A stretch of DNA of 64,000 bases, from contig NZ_JAGGQL010000019.1 of the NCBI RefSeq assembly GCF_018613315.1, forward strand, positions 1 to 64,000, given 5' to 3'. Position 1 is the stretch's first letter. Every line of letters starts with the position of its first letter. Position numbers and translations under genes: made by a program. Source of the DNA: Bacillus sp. ISL-37 (GTDB lineage Bacteria > Bacillota > Bacilli > Bacillales > Cytobacillaceae). Positions 49,087-57,275 of this stretch are shown one piece after another. The notes beneath the pieces were generated by a model. It was not told the DNA's origin, searched no databases, and worked only from the letters and a program-made list of their open reading frames with translations.

Positions 49087-50016
49087 ATGGATGTTTTTTT
49101 TCTTGGAACAGGGGCGGGCGTCCCAGCCAAGCTGAGGAATGTGACCTCAATCGCACTGAAATTGCTTGAGGAGCGGGGAAGTGTCTGGCTGTTTGACTGT
49201 GGAGAAGCAACCCAGCATCAAATTTTACATACAAGTATCAAGCCGAGGAGGATTGAAAAAATCTTCATTACACACCTGCACGGAGACCATATATATGGCC
49301 TGCCTGGGTTGCTGTCGAGCCGTTCCTTCCAGGGAGGAGAGTCGATGGTTACGGTTTATGGGCCTCCTGGGATTAAAGAGTATATTGAGGTATCTTTGAA
49401 AATTAGTAAATCCTACTTGAAATATCCGATTGAAATCATCGAGCTAGAGGAAGGCGTAATTTTTGAAGATGAGCAGTTTATCGTTGAAGCAAAGCTTTTG
49501 GAGCATGGAATTCCCTCATATGGGTACAGAGTAAAGGAAAAGGACCGTCCAGGAACGCTTCTCGCCAATAAGCTTCAAGCCGCAGGGGTTAACCCTGGTC
49601 CTGACTACAGGAAAATCAAGAATGGAGAAGAAGTGATATTGGACGATGGAACGGTCATCAATCCTGCTGAATTTGTCGGTCCCCCGCAGAAAGGAAGGGT
49701 TGTCACGGTTTTGGGTGACACAAGGGTTTGTAAAAGTGCTCAACTTCTTGCCCAAAATGCAGATCTTCTCGTCCATGAAGCGACTTTTTCAGCAGATGAA
49801 GGTACCCTTGCCTATGAGTATTTCCATTCGACCACTCTGCAGGCCGCAGAAACAGCCTTGAATGCTGGTGTAAAAAAACTGTGCCTGACCCATATTAGCT
49901 CCAGGTATGACCGCAATGACTGGAAGGGACTTGAAGCGGAAGCACGAACAGTGTTTGCCAACACTGTTGTTTCAGAAGATTTTATGGAAATTTCCGTACC
50001 TTATGAACATGACTGA
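49087..50016 (+). CDS. rnz: Ribonuclease Z
   Basis: RNase Z removes 3' trailers from tRNA precursors lacking encoded CCA. The 309-residue metallo-beta-lactamase-fold enzyme has the zinc motif [15 protein letters not shown] (about 60-74), the flexible-arm segment, LGDTR (about 208) and the C-terminal HISSRY. The start at 49087 follows GGGAGGATG and gives the family N-terminus [11 protein letters not shown]; a longer in-frame ATG at 49000 includes the hairpin region. Confidence 0.96.
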   Translation: MDVFFLGTGAGVPAKLRNVTSIALKLLEERGSVWLFDCGEATQHQILHTSIKPRRIEKIFITHLHGDHIYGLPGLLSSRSFQGGESMVTVYGPPGIKEYIEVSLKISKSYLKYPIEIIELEEGVIFEDEQFIVEAKLLEHGIPSYGYRVKEKDRPGTLLANKLQAAGVNPGPDYRKIKNGEEVILDDGTVINPAEFVGPPQKGRVVTVLGDTRVCKSAQLLAQNADLLVHEATFSADEGTLAYEYFHSTTLQAAETALNAGVKKLCLTHISSRYDRNDWKGLEAEARTVFANTVVSEDFMEISVPYEHD

Positions 50017-50033
50017 ATAAAGGGGTGTTTTGA

Positions 50034-50582
50034 TTGAAAACAATCTATCTTGTACGTCATGCAAGTGCGGCTGGCCAGCCTATAGACTCTCCACTGACTG
50101 AACAGGGCAGGAAACAGGCGCTGGCACTAGTTGACTTTTTCAAACGAAAAGAAATAGATATCATCTATTGTAGCCCTTTTAAAAGAGCAGTCGATACAAT
50201 TAAACCTCTATCTGATTCAAGGAGGATAAGAGTTCTCGAAGATGACAGACTCGGAGAAAGAGTGCTGAGTACGGTCAATTTTGAGGACTGGCGTGATAAG
50301 CTAAAGCAAACCTTTGAGGATTTTGAGCTTGTTTTTGAAGGAGGAGAATCCCATTCAGCTGCGATGAATCGTGCGAAATCACTGATTGAGGATTTATTAT
50401 GTTCGGAACATGACCACATTTTACTAGTCAGCCATGGTAACAAGACTACATTGCTCATGCGGTATTTCAATGAAAGTTTCGGATACGACTGCCTGATGGA
50501 AATGACGAATCCGGATGTATTCGAACTTGTCGTTTCCAGTGAAAAAACGATGCTAAATCGAATATGGGATGACCGAATTTAG
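50034..50582 (+). CDS. Histidine phosphatase family protein
   Basis: This 182-residue phosphoglycerate-mutase-like phosphatase has the catalytic RHA motif near the start (IYLVRHASAAGQ, 4-15), YCSPFKRAVDT (about 43), the acid residue region FEGGESH (about 102) and the second histidine in LVSHGNKTTL (about 132). Substrate not predictable. TTG start behind AAAGGGG, 17 bp after rnz, so cotranscription is likely. Confidence 0.85.
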   Translation: MKTIYLVRHASAAGQPIDSPLTEQGRKQALALVDFFKRKEIDIIYCSPFKRAVDTIKPLSDSRRIRVLEDDRLGERVLSTVNFEDWRDKLKQTFEDFELVFEGGESHSAAMNRAKSLIEDLLCSEHDHILLVSHGNKTTLLMRYFNESFGYDCLMEMTNPDVFELVVSSEKTMLNRIWDDRI

Positions 50583-50595
50583 ATTCTTTTAGTTT

Positions 50596-50775
50596 GGCTC
50601 TTTTCTCAAACTTTGTTGCTATTGACTAAACAATAAGTCTGAATTACCTAATTTTCTTCACAAAATTAACGATTATGAGAAAAGAGCTTGCAAACTTCGT
50701 ACCGACATACAAAATGGCTTTTATCACGTTAAAATCGGCTTTAGGATTTTAACCACAATCTTTACGAAAACAGAC
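50596..50775 (-). mobile_element. MITE-like element, copy B (180 bp, reverse orientation)
   Basis: Read on the minus strand it matches the element at 43150-43332 over nearly its whole length, for example the shared TTAAAATCCTAAAGCCGATT. The ends GGCTCTTTTCTC and CGAAAACAGAC are the terminal inverted repeats. Direct repeats TTTAGTTT flank it (50588-50595 and 50776-50783). It has no coding capacity. Confidence 0.85.
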
Positions 50776-50862
50776 TTTAGTTTAAAAAAGAACCCAGAGG
50801 GAATTGGAAAGTGGTGAAACCATTTCCATCAAACCAACAACACGAATACTGGGGGAATTATT

Positions 50863-51147
50863 TTGGAGTTTTTGCTATTATTCGGTCTTCATCTATTTAT
50901 CATGGGTTCACTTGTTCTATTGTTTAGTGGCATCATCACATTTCTTTTTCCAAGGATGCACTTCCTTATCACGATTTCATTATTTGGAGCAGCTGGTTTT
51001 TTATATGCCATCATCTTTGAAGTAATGAATCTTGCGATATTCGCAGTTTTCTTCAATATGATTCTATCCTTGACCGCAGTTGGCCTCGTCAAATTAGGGT
51101 TTTACTTCAAGAAAGTTGCCGACCGCCAGGGTGAGAAAATAGCCTAA
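50863..51147 (+). CDS. Small hypothetical membrane protein
   Basis: This 94-residue protein is almost entirely hydrophobic, with three predicted membrane segments (about 5-27, 32-52, 55-78) and a short charged tail (KKVADRQGEKIA). It has a TTG start behind GGGGGAATT. I do not recognise the family. It lies between a MITE and the cad operon, in the stretch that interrupts the conserved order, and has its own terminator. Confidence 0.65.
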   Translation: MEFLLLFGLHLFIMGSLVLLFSGIITFLFPRMHFLITISLFGAAGFLYAIIFEVMNLAIFAVFFNMILSLTAVGLVKLGFYFKKVADRQGEKIA

Positions 51148-51152
51148 CCGTT

Positions 51153-51180
51153 AAAACCAGGAAATCTCCTGGTTTTTTTT
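51153..51180 (+). terminator. Terminator before the cad operon
   Basis: AAAACCAGGA-AATC-TCCTGGTTTT with a further T-run is a perfect 10-bp stem. Confidence 0.9.
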
Positions 51181-51187
51181 ATTTTGT

Positions 51188-51217
51188 TTGACAATCAAAC
51201 GGTCATTTGAATAAGAT
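51188..51217 (+). promoter_or_regulatory. cadCA promoter
   Basis: TTGACA (51188-51193), 18 bp, TAAGAT (51212-51217). An alternative -10, TATAAT at 51217-51222, has no good -35. The first CadC operator dyad fills the spacer. Confidence 0.65.
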
Positions 51218-51237
51218 ATAATCAAAAGATCATTTGA
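51195..51237. promoter_or_regulatory. Paired CadC operator dyads
   Basis: TCAAA-N6-TTTGA occurs twice, at 51195-51210 and 51222-51237, with centres 27 bp apart. TCAAA.../TTTGA half-sites resemble the operator of staphylococcal cad and other ArsR/SmtB regulators. One lies between -35 and -10, the other over the start point. Confidence 0.65.
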
Positions 51238-51255
51238 ATGAATGGGGTGAGCAAA

Positions 51256-51624
51256 TTGAAGGAGCAGGATGTCTGCCAGGTCAATTGCGTCCATGACGAT
51301 AAAGTGGAGCGGGTGTCTGCAGAACTGAAAGAACAAAATACCTCTGCTGCAGCAAAAATCTTCAAGGCATTTTCAGATGAAACAAGAATTAAAATCGCAT
51401 ACTCACTATATGTAGGGAATGAGCTTTGTGTTTGTGATGTAGCTGCAGTCGTCAACTCGTCCACTGCAACTGCTTCACACCATTTGAGGCTGTTGAAAAA
51501 TCTTGGGCTCGCTAAATACCGCAAGGAAGGTAAGCTTGTTTATTATTCACTGGTCGATGACCATGTAAAGCAATTGATTCACCTGGCGTTTGAACACCAA
51601 AAGGAGATGGAGTTGAATGACTGA
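51256..51624 (+). CDS. cadC: Cadmium/lead/zinc-responsive ArsR-family repressor CadC
   Basis: CadC represses the cad operon until Cd, Pb, Zn or Bi binds. The 122-residue protein has all four cysteines of the metal site of staphylococcal CadC at the same numbers, Cys7 and Cys11 (DVCQVNC) and Cys58 and Cys60 (ELCVCD). The winged helix carries SSTATASHHLRLLKNLGLAKYRKEG. The TTG start at 51256 behind GGGGTGAG gives this exact numbering; an in-frame ATG at 51238 lies in the second operator. It overlaps cadA by 8 bp. Confidence 0.92.
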   Translation: MKEQDVCQVNCVHDDKVERVSAELKEQNTSAAAKIFKAFSDETRIKIAYSLYVGNELCVCDVAAVVNSSTATASHHLRLLKNLGLAKYRKEGKLVYYSLVDDHVKQLIHLAFEHQKEMELND

Positions 51625-53752
51625 GGCAGCGCAATCTGGCGAGAAAACAATATATCGGGTACAGGGTTTCACCTGAGCAAGCTGTGCCGGAAAGTTCGAA
51701 GAGAACGTAAAGCACCTGGATGGTGTTTTTGATGCAAAAGTTAATTTTGGCGCTTCCAAGCTGACTGTATTCGGTAAAGCCTCCATTGAAGAACTGGAGC
51801 AAGCTGGTGCATTTGAGAACCTGCGGCTTTACCCGGATAAAGCAGATATTATCCCTGAGAAAAAGAAACCGTTCTGGCAGGAAAACTTTTCGGTATTGAT
51901 CAGCCTTGTGATGATCATTGCCGCGTATTTTTTCCAGTTTAATTTTGGCGAAGAAAGTTTGCTTGCCATTCTATTATTTTTAGGAGCAATTATTGTAGGT
52001 GGCTTCTCCCTATTTAAAAGTGGGATAAAGAATCTTCTCAAGCTCGATTTTGACATGAGGGCACTGATGACTGTTGCCATCATCGGTGCTGCAATCATTG
52101 GCGAGTGGAGCGAAGGTGCCGTCGTTGTCATTTTGTTTGCGATTAGTGAAGTGCTTGAGAGATATTCAATGGATAAGGCAAGAGCGTCGATTCGTTCGTT
52201 AATGGATATTGCACCAAAAGAAGCGCTCGTCCGCCGTAAAGGCAGGGAATACAGCATAAATGTAAATGAAATAGAAGTCGGCGACATCATGATTGTAAAA
52301 CCAGGCGAGAAAATTGCCATGGATGGTGAAGTGATCTCTGGATTCTCGGCTGTCAACCAGGCGGCGATTACAGGCGAATCTGTCCCAGCAGATAAGAACG
52401 TGGGCGATGAGGTGTTTGCCGGTACTCTCAATGGAGAGGGTCTTATTGAGGTTAAAATCACTAAATTGGTCGATGATACCACAATCGCGAAAATCATTCA
52501 TCTTGTCGAAGAGGCACAGGCGGAAAAGGCTCCTTCGCAGGCATTCGTTGACCGCTTCGCCAAGTATTACACACCAATCATTATCCTTGTCGCAATCTTG
52601 GTCGCTATTGTACCTCCAATTTTCTTCGGTGCAGGTTGGAGTGAGTGGATTTATCAAGGCTTGGCCGTCCTCGTTGTCGGCTGTCCGTGTGCACTTGTCA
52701 TTTCAACGCCAGTTTCAATCGTGACAGCGATTGGCAATGCAGCTAAACATGGTGTGCTTGTAAAGGGTGGCATCCACCTTGAGGAAATGGGTGCACTGAA
52801 AGCAATCGCCTTTGATAAGACTGGGACGCTCACAAAAGGAGTGCCGGCTGTTACGGATTTCAAAATGGTATCTGGCGAAAATTCAAGCGTCCTTTTTGCA
52901 GTAATTGCCGCCCTTGAAAATAAATCACAGCATCCACTTGCTTCTGCGATTGTCCGTAAGGCAGAAGCAGACTCAGTGCCGTACAGAGATACTGTAATAG
53001 AAGATTTCACATCGGTAACCGGTAAAGGATTAAAAGGAACTGTCGACGGAATTGTTTATTATATCGGCAGTCCAAAATACATTGGGGAAATTGTTGAAGG
53101 CGGAATTCCAAATGCGGTAGCTGAAGAAATTTCACGCCTGCAGTCTGATGGCAAAACAGTGATGGTTGCAGGAGTTGATTCTAGAGTACTTGCATTGATC
53201 GCGGTTGCCGACGAAGTAAGAGAGTCGAGCAGGGAAGTCGTTTCCCGTCTGCATGAGCTTGGTATTGAAAAAACCATCATGCTGACAGGGGATAATAAAG
53301 GAACCGCAGAAGCAATTGGCAGCCAGGCTGGTGTGTCGGATATAGAATCCGATTTGCTTCCTGAAGATAAGCTTAATTTTATAAAAGACTTGCAGAAAAA
53401 CCATGGGAAAGTCGCGATGGTCGGAGATGGCATTAATGATGCACCTGCACTGGCCGCGGCGACAGTTGGAGTCGCGATGGGCGGAGCAGGTACCGATACG
53501 GCACTTGAAACGGCGGATATTGCCCTGATGGCAGATGACTTGAAAAAGCTGCCGTTCACGATTAAGTTGAGCCGAAAAACACTCGCAATCATCAAACAAA
53601 ACATCGCCTTCTCAATTGGCGTGAAATTACTGGCACTGCTATTGGTCATTCCGGGCTGGCTCACTCTGTGGATTGCGATTTTCGCCGACATGGGGGCAAC
53701 CCTGATTGTTACTCTGAACGGTTTGAGGCTTTTGAGAGTAAAGGATAAATAG
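51617..53752 (+). CDS. cadA: Cd/Zn/Pb-exporting P1B-type ATPase CadA with in-frame TGA (possible selenocysteine)
   Basis: CadA pumps divalent soft metals out of the cell. Read through one TGA (51674-51676) the product has 711 residues, the normal family length. It has an N-terminal HMA domain (about 13-80, GFT-TGA-ASC), eight membrane segments, the TGES actuator, the transport motif CPC (356-358), DKTGT with phosphorylated Asp 400, and [10 protein letters not shown]. The TGA replaces the first cysteine of GFTCxxC, and Cys 23 is kept. The ATG follows AAAGGAG at good spacing and overlaps cadC. Downstream of the TGA the HMA coding frame is intact, and the next usable start codons (TTG 51890, GTG 51893, ATG 51896) lie inside the first membrane helix. 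Selenocysteine decoding, nonsense mutation or sequencing error remain possible. Confidence 0.85.
51674..51676 (+). other. In-frame TGA codon at the first HMA cysteine of cadA
   Basis: ACC TGA GCA AGC TGT reads T-stop-A-S-C, where CadA proteins have T-C-A-N/S-C. A single base change from TGT or TGC would give TGA. It is codon 20 of cadA. Confidence 0.9.
51684..51715 (+). promoter_or_regulatory. SECIS-like hairpin after the cadA TGA
   Basis: GTTC (51694-51697) pairs with GAAC (51703-51706) around the five-base loop GAAGA. An outer helix GTGC (51684-51687) pairs with GCAC (51712-51715) across an internal loop. The loop begins 21 nt after the TGA and its first base is G. Known bacterial SECIS elements lie just downstream of UGA in the coding region and have a G early in the apical loop. 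The inner stem is only 4 bp, so chance is possible. Confidence 0.4.
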
Positions 53753-53857
53753 GATTACCCCATGATTGGATATTTATTCCCTCAAAAAGCAAGGACAAAA
53801 GCAAAGAAGGTTTAACTTTATTAAACGCTTAAAATTATTCGGGCTGGAGTGGATAAT

Positions 53858-54475
53858 ATGAAAAACTCTTGGAATAAGGTCATCTACAAAGGCTGGGCGC
53901 CAATTTATGATGCTATTTTCAATGCTGGCCCTTTTTCAAAGGCGAGAGATGAACTATTTAAAGGTATCCACTTCCAGCCCGGAGATAAGGTGCTGTTCGT
54001 TGGTGTCGGAACAGGTGCTGACATCGAAAGATTGCCCCATGAAAACTTGGAAATCACCGCGATCGATTACTCAGAAGATATGCTTCAGAAAGCGAAGGAT
54101 AAATATCGAAACTCGAAGATTACTTTTTTGCAAATGGATGCCCAACAGCTCGATTTCACTGATGGTGCCTTTGATTATGTTGTTGGAAGTTTAATATTGT
54201 CAGTAGTTCCTGACGGCAGGAAGGCATTTGGCGAGATGGTAAGAGTGTGCCGCAAGGATGGCTTGGTGTTGGTCTTCGATAAATTTGCTGAGGCGGGGAA
54301 AAGTTTATCCATTTTTAAAAAGACCATTAGGAATGTGATCAAGGTCCTTGGAACGGATATCGGTGTATCTTTTGAGAAAATCTCCGAAACGCAAAAGACA
54401 AATGTTAGGCTGATTTCAGATGAAGGAGTTATGTTCGGAAATATGTACCGGAGAATTTTACTGAAAAAACTCTAA
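53858..54475 (+). CDS. Class I SAM-dependent methyltransferase
   Basis: This 205-residue methyltransferase has motif I VLFVGVGTGADIERLP (about 46-61), the acidic loop ITAIDYSEDML (about 68) and motif III-like GSLILSVVPDGRKAF (about 112). It resembles UbiE/phosphatidylethanolamine N-methyltransferase-type enzymes, but the substrate is unknown. It starts 105 bp after cadA with no terminator between, so it may belong to the cad transcript. The ATG at 53858 is better spaced from CTGGAG than the GTG at 53849. Confidence 0.8.
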   Translation: MKNSWNKVIYKGWAPIYDAIFNAGPFSKARDELFKGIHFQPGDKVLFVGVGTGADIERLPHENLEITAIDYSEDMLQKAKDKYRNSKITFLQMDAQQLDFTDGAFDYVVGSLILSVVPDGRKAFGEMVRVCRKDGLVLVFDKFAEAGKSLSIFKKTIRNVIKVLGTDIGVSFEKISETQKTNVRLISDEGVMFGNMYRRILLKKL

Positions 54476-54499
54476 TAAATTGATTAACCCATATAGTGA

Positions 54500-54529
54500 A
54501 GAGGCTGTTTGAATGACAGCCTCTTTTTC
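54500..54529 (+). terminator. Terminator after the methyltransferase gene
   Basis: GAGGCTGT and ACAGCCTC pair perfectly around TTGAATG, followed by T5. Confidence 0.88.
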
Positions 54530-54570
54530 TATGGTGTTAATACATTAGTAAAATGAACTTAAGGGTTATT

Positions 54571-54872
54571 ACGGACAGAAACACATGAAGAACGCAAGGA
54601 AGTGTCCGTCATCAAGGCCATGACGGACAGAAATTCATGAAAAACGCAAGGAAGTGTCCGTCATCAAGGTCATGACGGACAGAAATTCATGAAAAACGCA
54701 AGAAAATGTCCGTCATCAAGGCTATGACGGACAAAAATTCATGAAAAACGCAAGGAAGTGTCCGTCATCAAGGCTATGACGGACAGAAATTCATGAAAAA
54801 CGCAAGAAAGTGTCCGTCATCAAGGCCATGACGGACAGAAATTCATGAAAAGCACAAGAAAGTGTCCGTCAT
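54571..54872. repeat. 52-bp tandem repeat array 4 (six units)
   Basis: ACGGACA starts at 54571, 54623, 54675, 54727, 54779 and 54831, all exactly 52 bp apart. TGTCCGTCAT and ATGACGGACA face each other across a seven-base loop (10-bp dyad), and the rest of the unit is an A-rich stretch with TTCATGAAAAACGCAAG. It lies in the convergent gap between the methyltransferase gene and namA. From 54873 to 54966 nothing else is seen. Confidence 0.95.
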
Positions 54873-54966
54873 TTCTAAATTTATTTAGGGTGAAGGGTAC
54901 AGAGAAAAAAGGGCCTCCCATAGTAACACTCAGGAATGCCTCTTTAGGAATAATGATTGTTTTTGC

Positions 54967-55989
54967 TTAAAATATCCATCCTCGTTCATATTGCTTTGGT
55001 GATTCGATGCTTGTTCCAAGCTCCTTAGCTGCTGTCCTTGGCCAGTAGGGATCTCGCAGCAGTTCGCGGGCGATGAAAATTAGATCGGCGCGATCATTCT
55101 GCAGGATTTCTTCTGCCTGGATTCCTGTCGTGATCAATCCAACCGCGCCGGTAGCCACATCGGCTTCATGCTTGATTTTTTCAGCAAATTTCACCTGGTA
55201 GCCTGGATATGCATGAATTCTTGCTGGTACAACTGCACCAGAGCTGACATCAATCAAGTCAACTCCCAGTTCTTTTAGCGATGCGCCAATCGTTACATAA
55301 TCATCGACTGTCAAACCCTCTTCATGGTAGTCATATGCAGAAACCCGGACAAACAGAGGTCCATCCCACACTGTTTTTACCTCTTTTAGCACTTCACGGA
55401 GGAAGCGGAAGCGCTTCTCGGCAGTGCCGCCATATTCGTCCTCACGTTTATTCGTAAGAGGGGAGAGGAACTGATTGATCAAATATCCATGTGCAGCGTG
55501 AATTTCGATCACATCGAAGCCTGCACGCTTTGATCTTTCTGCAGCCAGCCTGAATGCCTCGACAGTTTCCTTGATCTCTTCTACCGTCATAGCCTTCGGT
55601 TCCTTGTACTTATCATCAAAAGCAATAGCAGAAGGAGCAATGATTTCATCACGCAATGCTGCTTTCCGGCCGGCATGTGCCAGCTGGATAGCAGCTGCGG
55701 CACCGCTTTGCTTGATTTGTTGAGTCAATTTTGTCAGGCCGGGTACATGCTCATCGCTCCAGATTCCCAGGTCCTGATGGGAGATCCGTCCTTGCGGAGT
55801 AACCGCTGTTGCCTCGAGAATGACCAATCCCACTTGCCCGACAGCCCGGCTTACATAGTGTGTCATATGAAAGTCCGTGACAAACCCATCTTCTTTTTCG
55901 CATGAGTACATACACATCGGAGCCATGACGATCCTGTTTTTTAGTGTAAGATCTTTAATTTTATAAGGGGAAAATAATTTCTTTTCCAA
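54967..55989 (-). CDS. namA: NADPH dehydrogenase NamA (old yellow enzyme, YqjM)
   Basis: This FMN enzyme reduces activated C=C bonds of enals, enones and nitro compounds. The 340-residue protein has the YqjM-type active-site segment APMCMYSCE (Cys 26, Tyr 28), the substrate-binding His pair in [17 protein letters not shown] (about 163-179), and the FMN-phosphate region GLITTGIQ. The C-terminal YERGWIF reaches into the neighbouring subunit in the known YqjM dimer. Probably the last gene of the proC-glycosyltransferase-namA run. Confidence 0.95.
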   Translation of the reverse strand: MEKKLFSPYKIKDLTLKNRIVMAPMCMYSCEKEDGFVTDFHMTHYVSRAVGQVGLVILEATAVTPQGRISHQDLGIWSDEHVPGLTKLTQQIKQSGAAAAIQLAHAGRKAALRDEIIAPSAIAFDDKYKEPKAMTVEEIKETVEAFRLAAERSKRAGFDVIEIHAAHGYLINQFLSPLTNKREDEYGGTAEKRFRFLREVLKEVKTVWDGPLFVRVSAYDYHEEGLTVDDYVTIGASLKELGVDLIDVSSGAVVPARIHAYPGYQVKFAEKIKHEADVATGAVGLITTGIQAEEILQNDRADLIFIARELLRDPYWPRTAAKELGTSIESPKQYERGWIF

Positions 55990-56069
55990 TCCAGAAGCCT
56001 CCTTTTATTTCGTTAACCAAAATATAATTCAAGTATAACAGGGCTTTCTGTGGAAAGGAAAAATTGTAC

Positions 56070-57245
56070 TCACCGCAACGTGTTTTTTCTTAATTCCGCA
56101 AGTGTATACTTCGTTCCGCGCCAGATGATGCCGCCTCTTTTGAAAGTCAGGTAGCTGGCTCTCAGTATGGAGAAGATGAACAGAAGGGCCGTGAAGGGCA
56201 GAACCAGGAACAGCCATGGTGAAAAGCGGGTCATTCTCTTTGTGACCATCACATAAAGAAAAGCCAGGAATACGAGATTAACAGCACTCAGGATTGCTAC
56301 TGCCTGATTATTTGAGAATAAAGTGAAGAATGGCACGACCTGGGACACAAAGACACCGAACACCGAAAAGAGCACCATGCTGATCCGGTAGTGAAGGCCG
56401 GCGAAGGTGTTTTTCTCAAGGCCAGCTAAAGCATCACTCAAGCTTTGGTACCATTCCACTTCAATGAGCGTCATCGCCGTAACCATCCGCTGTTTGAGAC
56501 CCATGCGCTTTACCAGCATTCCCAACTGCAAATCATCATCAGGGCGCATCTTTATATATTCATGAGTGCCAACTTTTTCATAGGCCGACCTGGTGACCAT
56601 ATTAAATGCACCAATGCCGACCCCAGTCTTCGAACGCGGATTATTGCTGAGCCACGGTCTTTTATAATAGGAAAAGCCAAACAAGAAGAACGCAACGAAG
56701 GCCTTCAGCCAGAATGGCTTTGCACTAAGGTTAGGAGCCGCGGTCAAATGATCAAGGCCATGTTTCTGAAAATAGCCCACCGCTTTTGAAAAAGTCTCGG
56801 GATGATACAAAACATCAGCGTCTGTAAATAAGATCAGGTTGCCTGACGCGAGCTGGTAGCCTTTATGGAGAGCATGGTTCTTGCCGAGCCAGCCTTCTGG
56901 CAAGCTATCGATATGAATCACTTTGATTCTTGAATCCAACCTTTTTAAGCTCTCCATCACTTTACCGGTCCCATCCTCGGATCGGTCATTAACAAGGATC
57001 CACTCGGTATTTTTGTAGGTTTGGTTCAGCTGGGTACGAATGCTTTGTAAGATATGTTCTTCCTCATTTCTGGCGGCTACAATCACGCTGATGAGTGGTT
57101 CCTGGCCAGCAGCCTCTGCCGTTTCGAGGGAGTCCAATTTCCTGAAACCAATCAAAGCGTCAATCGTCGCTGCAATCCAGATGACCAAAGTTAAAGAAAG
57201 TAAAATGATTAGCACCTTGCACACGTCCCTGCTGTTTTTCTCCAT
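56070..57245 (-). CDS. Membrane-associated family 2 glycosyltransferase
   Basis: This protein of about 391 residues has one N-terminal membrane segment (about 8-30), a GT-A catalytic domain (PLISVIVAARNEEEHI, VNDRSEDGT, LFTDADVLYHPE with the metal-binding DxD) and three C-terminal membrane segments. It resembles CrtQ-like and hopanoid or carotenoid glycosyltransferases, but the acceptor is unknown. The gene begins about 30 bp after proC ends. The start is uncertain: 57245 (ATG) is given; an upstream in-frame TTG at 57266 and downstream GTG codons are alternatives. Confidence 0.82.
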   Translation of the reverse strand: MEKNSRDVCKVLIILLSLTLVIWIAATIDALIGFRKLDSLETAEAAGQEPLISVIVAARNEEEHILQSIRTQLNQTYKNTEWILVNDRSEDGTGKVMESLKRLDSRIKVIHIDSLPEGWLGKNHALHKGYQLASGNLILFTDADVLYHPETFSKAVGYFQKHGLDHLTAAPNLSAKPFWLKAFVAFFLFGFSYYKRPWLSNNPRSKTGVGIGAFNMVTRSAYEKVGTHEYIKMRPDDDLQLGMLVKRMGLKQRMVTAMTLIEVEWYQSLSDALAGLEKNTFAGLHYRISMVLFSVFGVFVSQVVPFFTLFSNNQAVAILSAVNLVFLAFLYVMVTKRMTRFSPWLFLVLPFTALLFIFSILRASYLTFKRGGIIWRGTKYTLAELRKNTLR

Positions 57246-57275
57246 TGTAGAGAAACCTAGGGCCAAAATGCAATT

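Noticed and set aside
51896-53752. cadA as a short gene starting at 51896
   Set aside because: That start is inside the first membrane helix, has no ribosome-binding site, and the frame upstream encodes a complete HMA domain back to a well-placed ATG at 51617.
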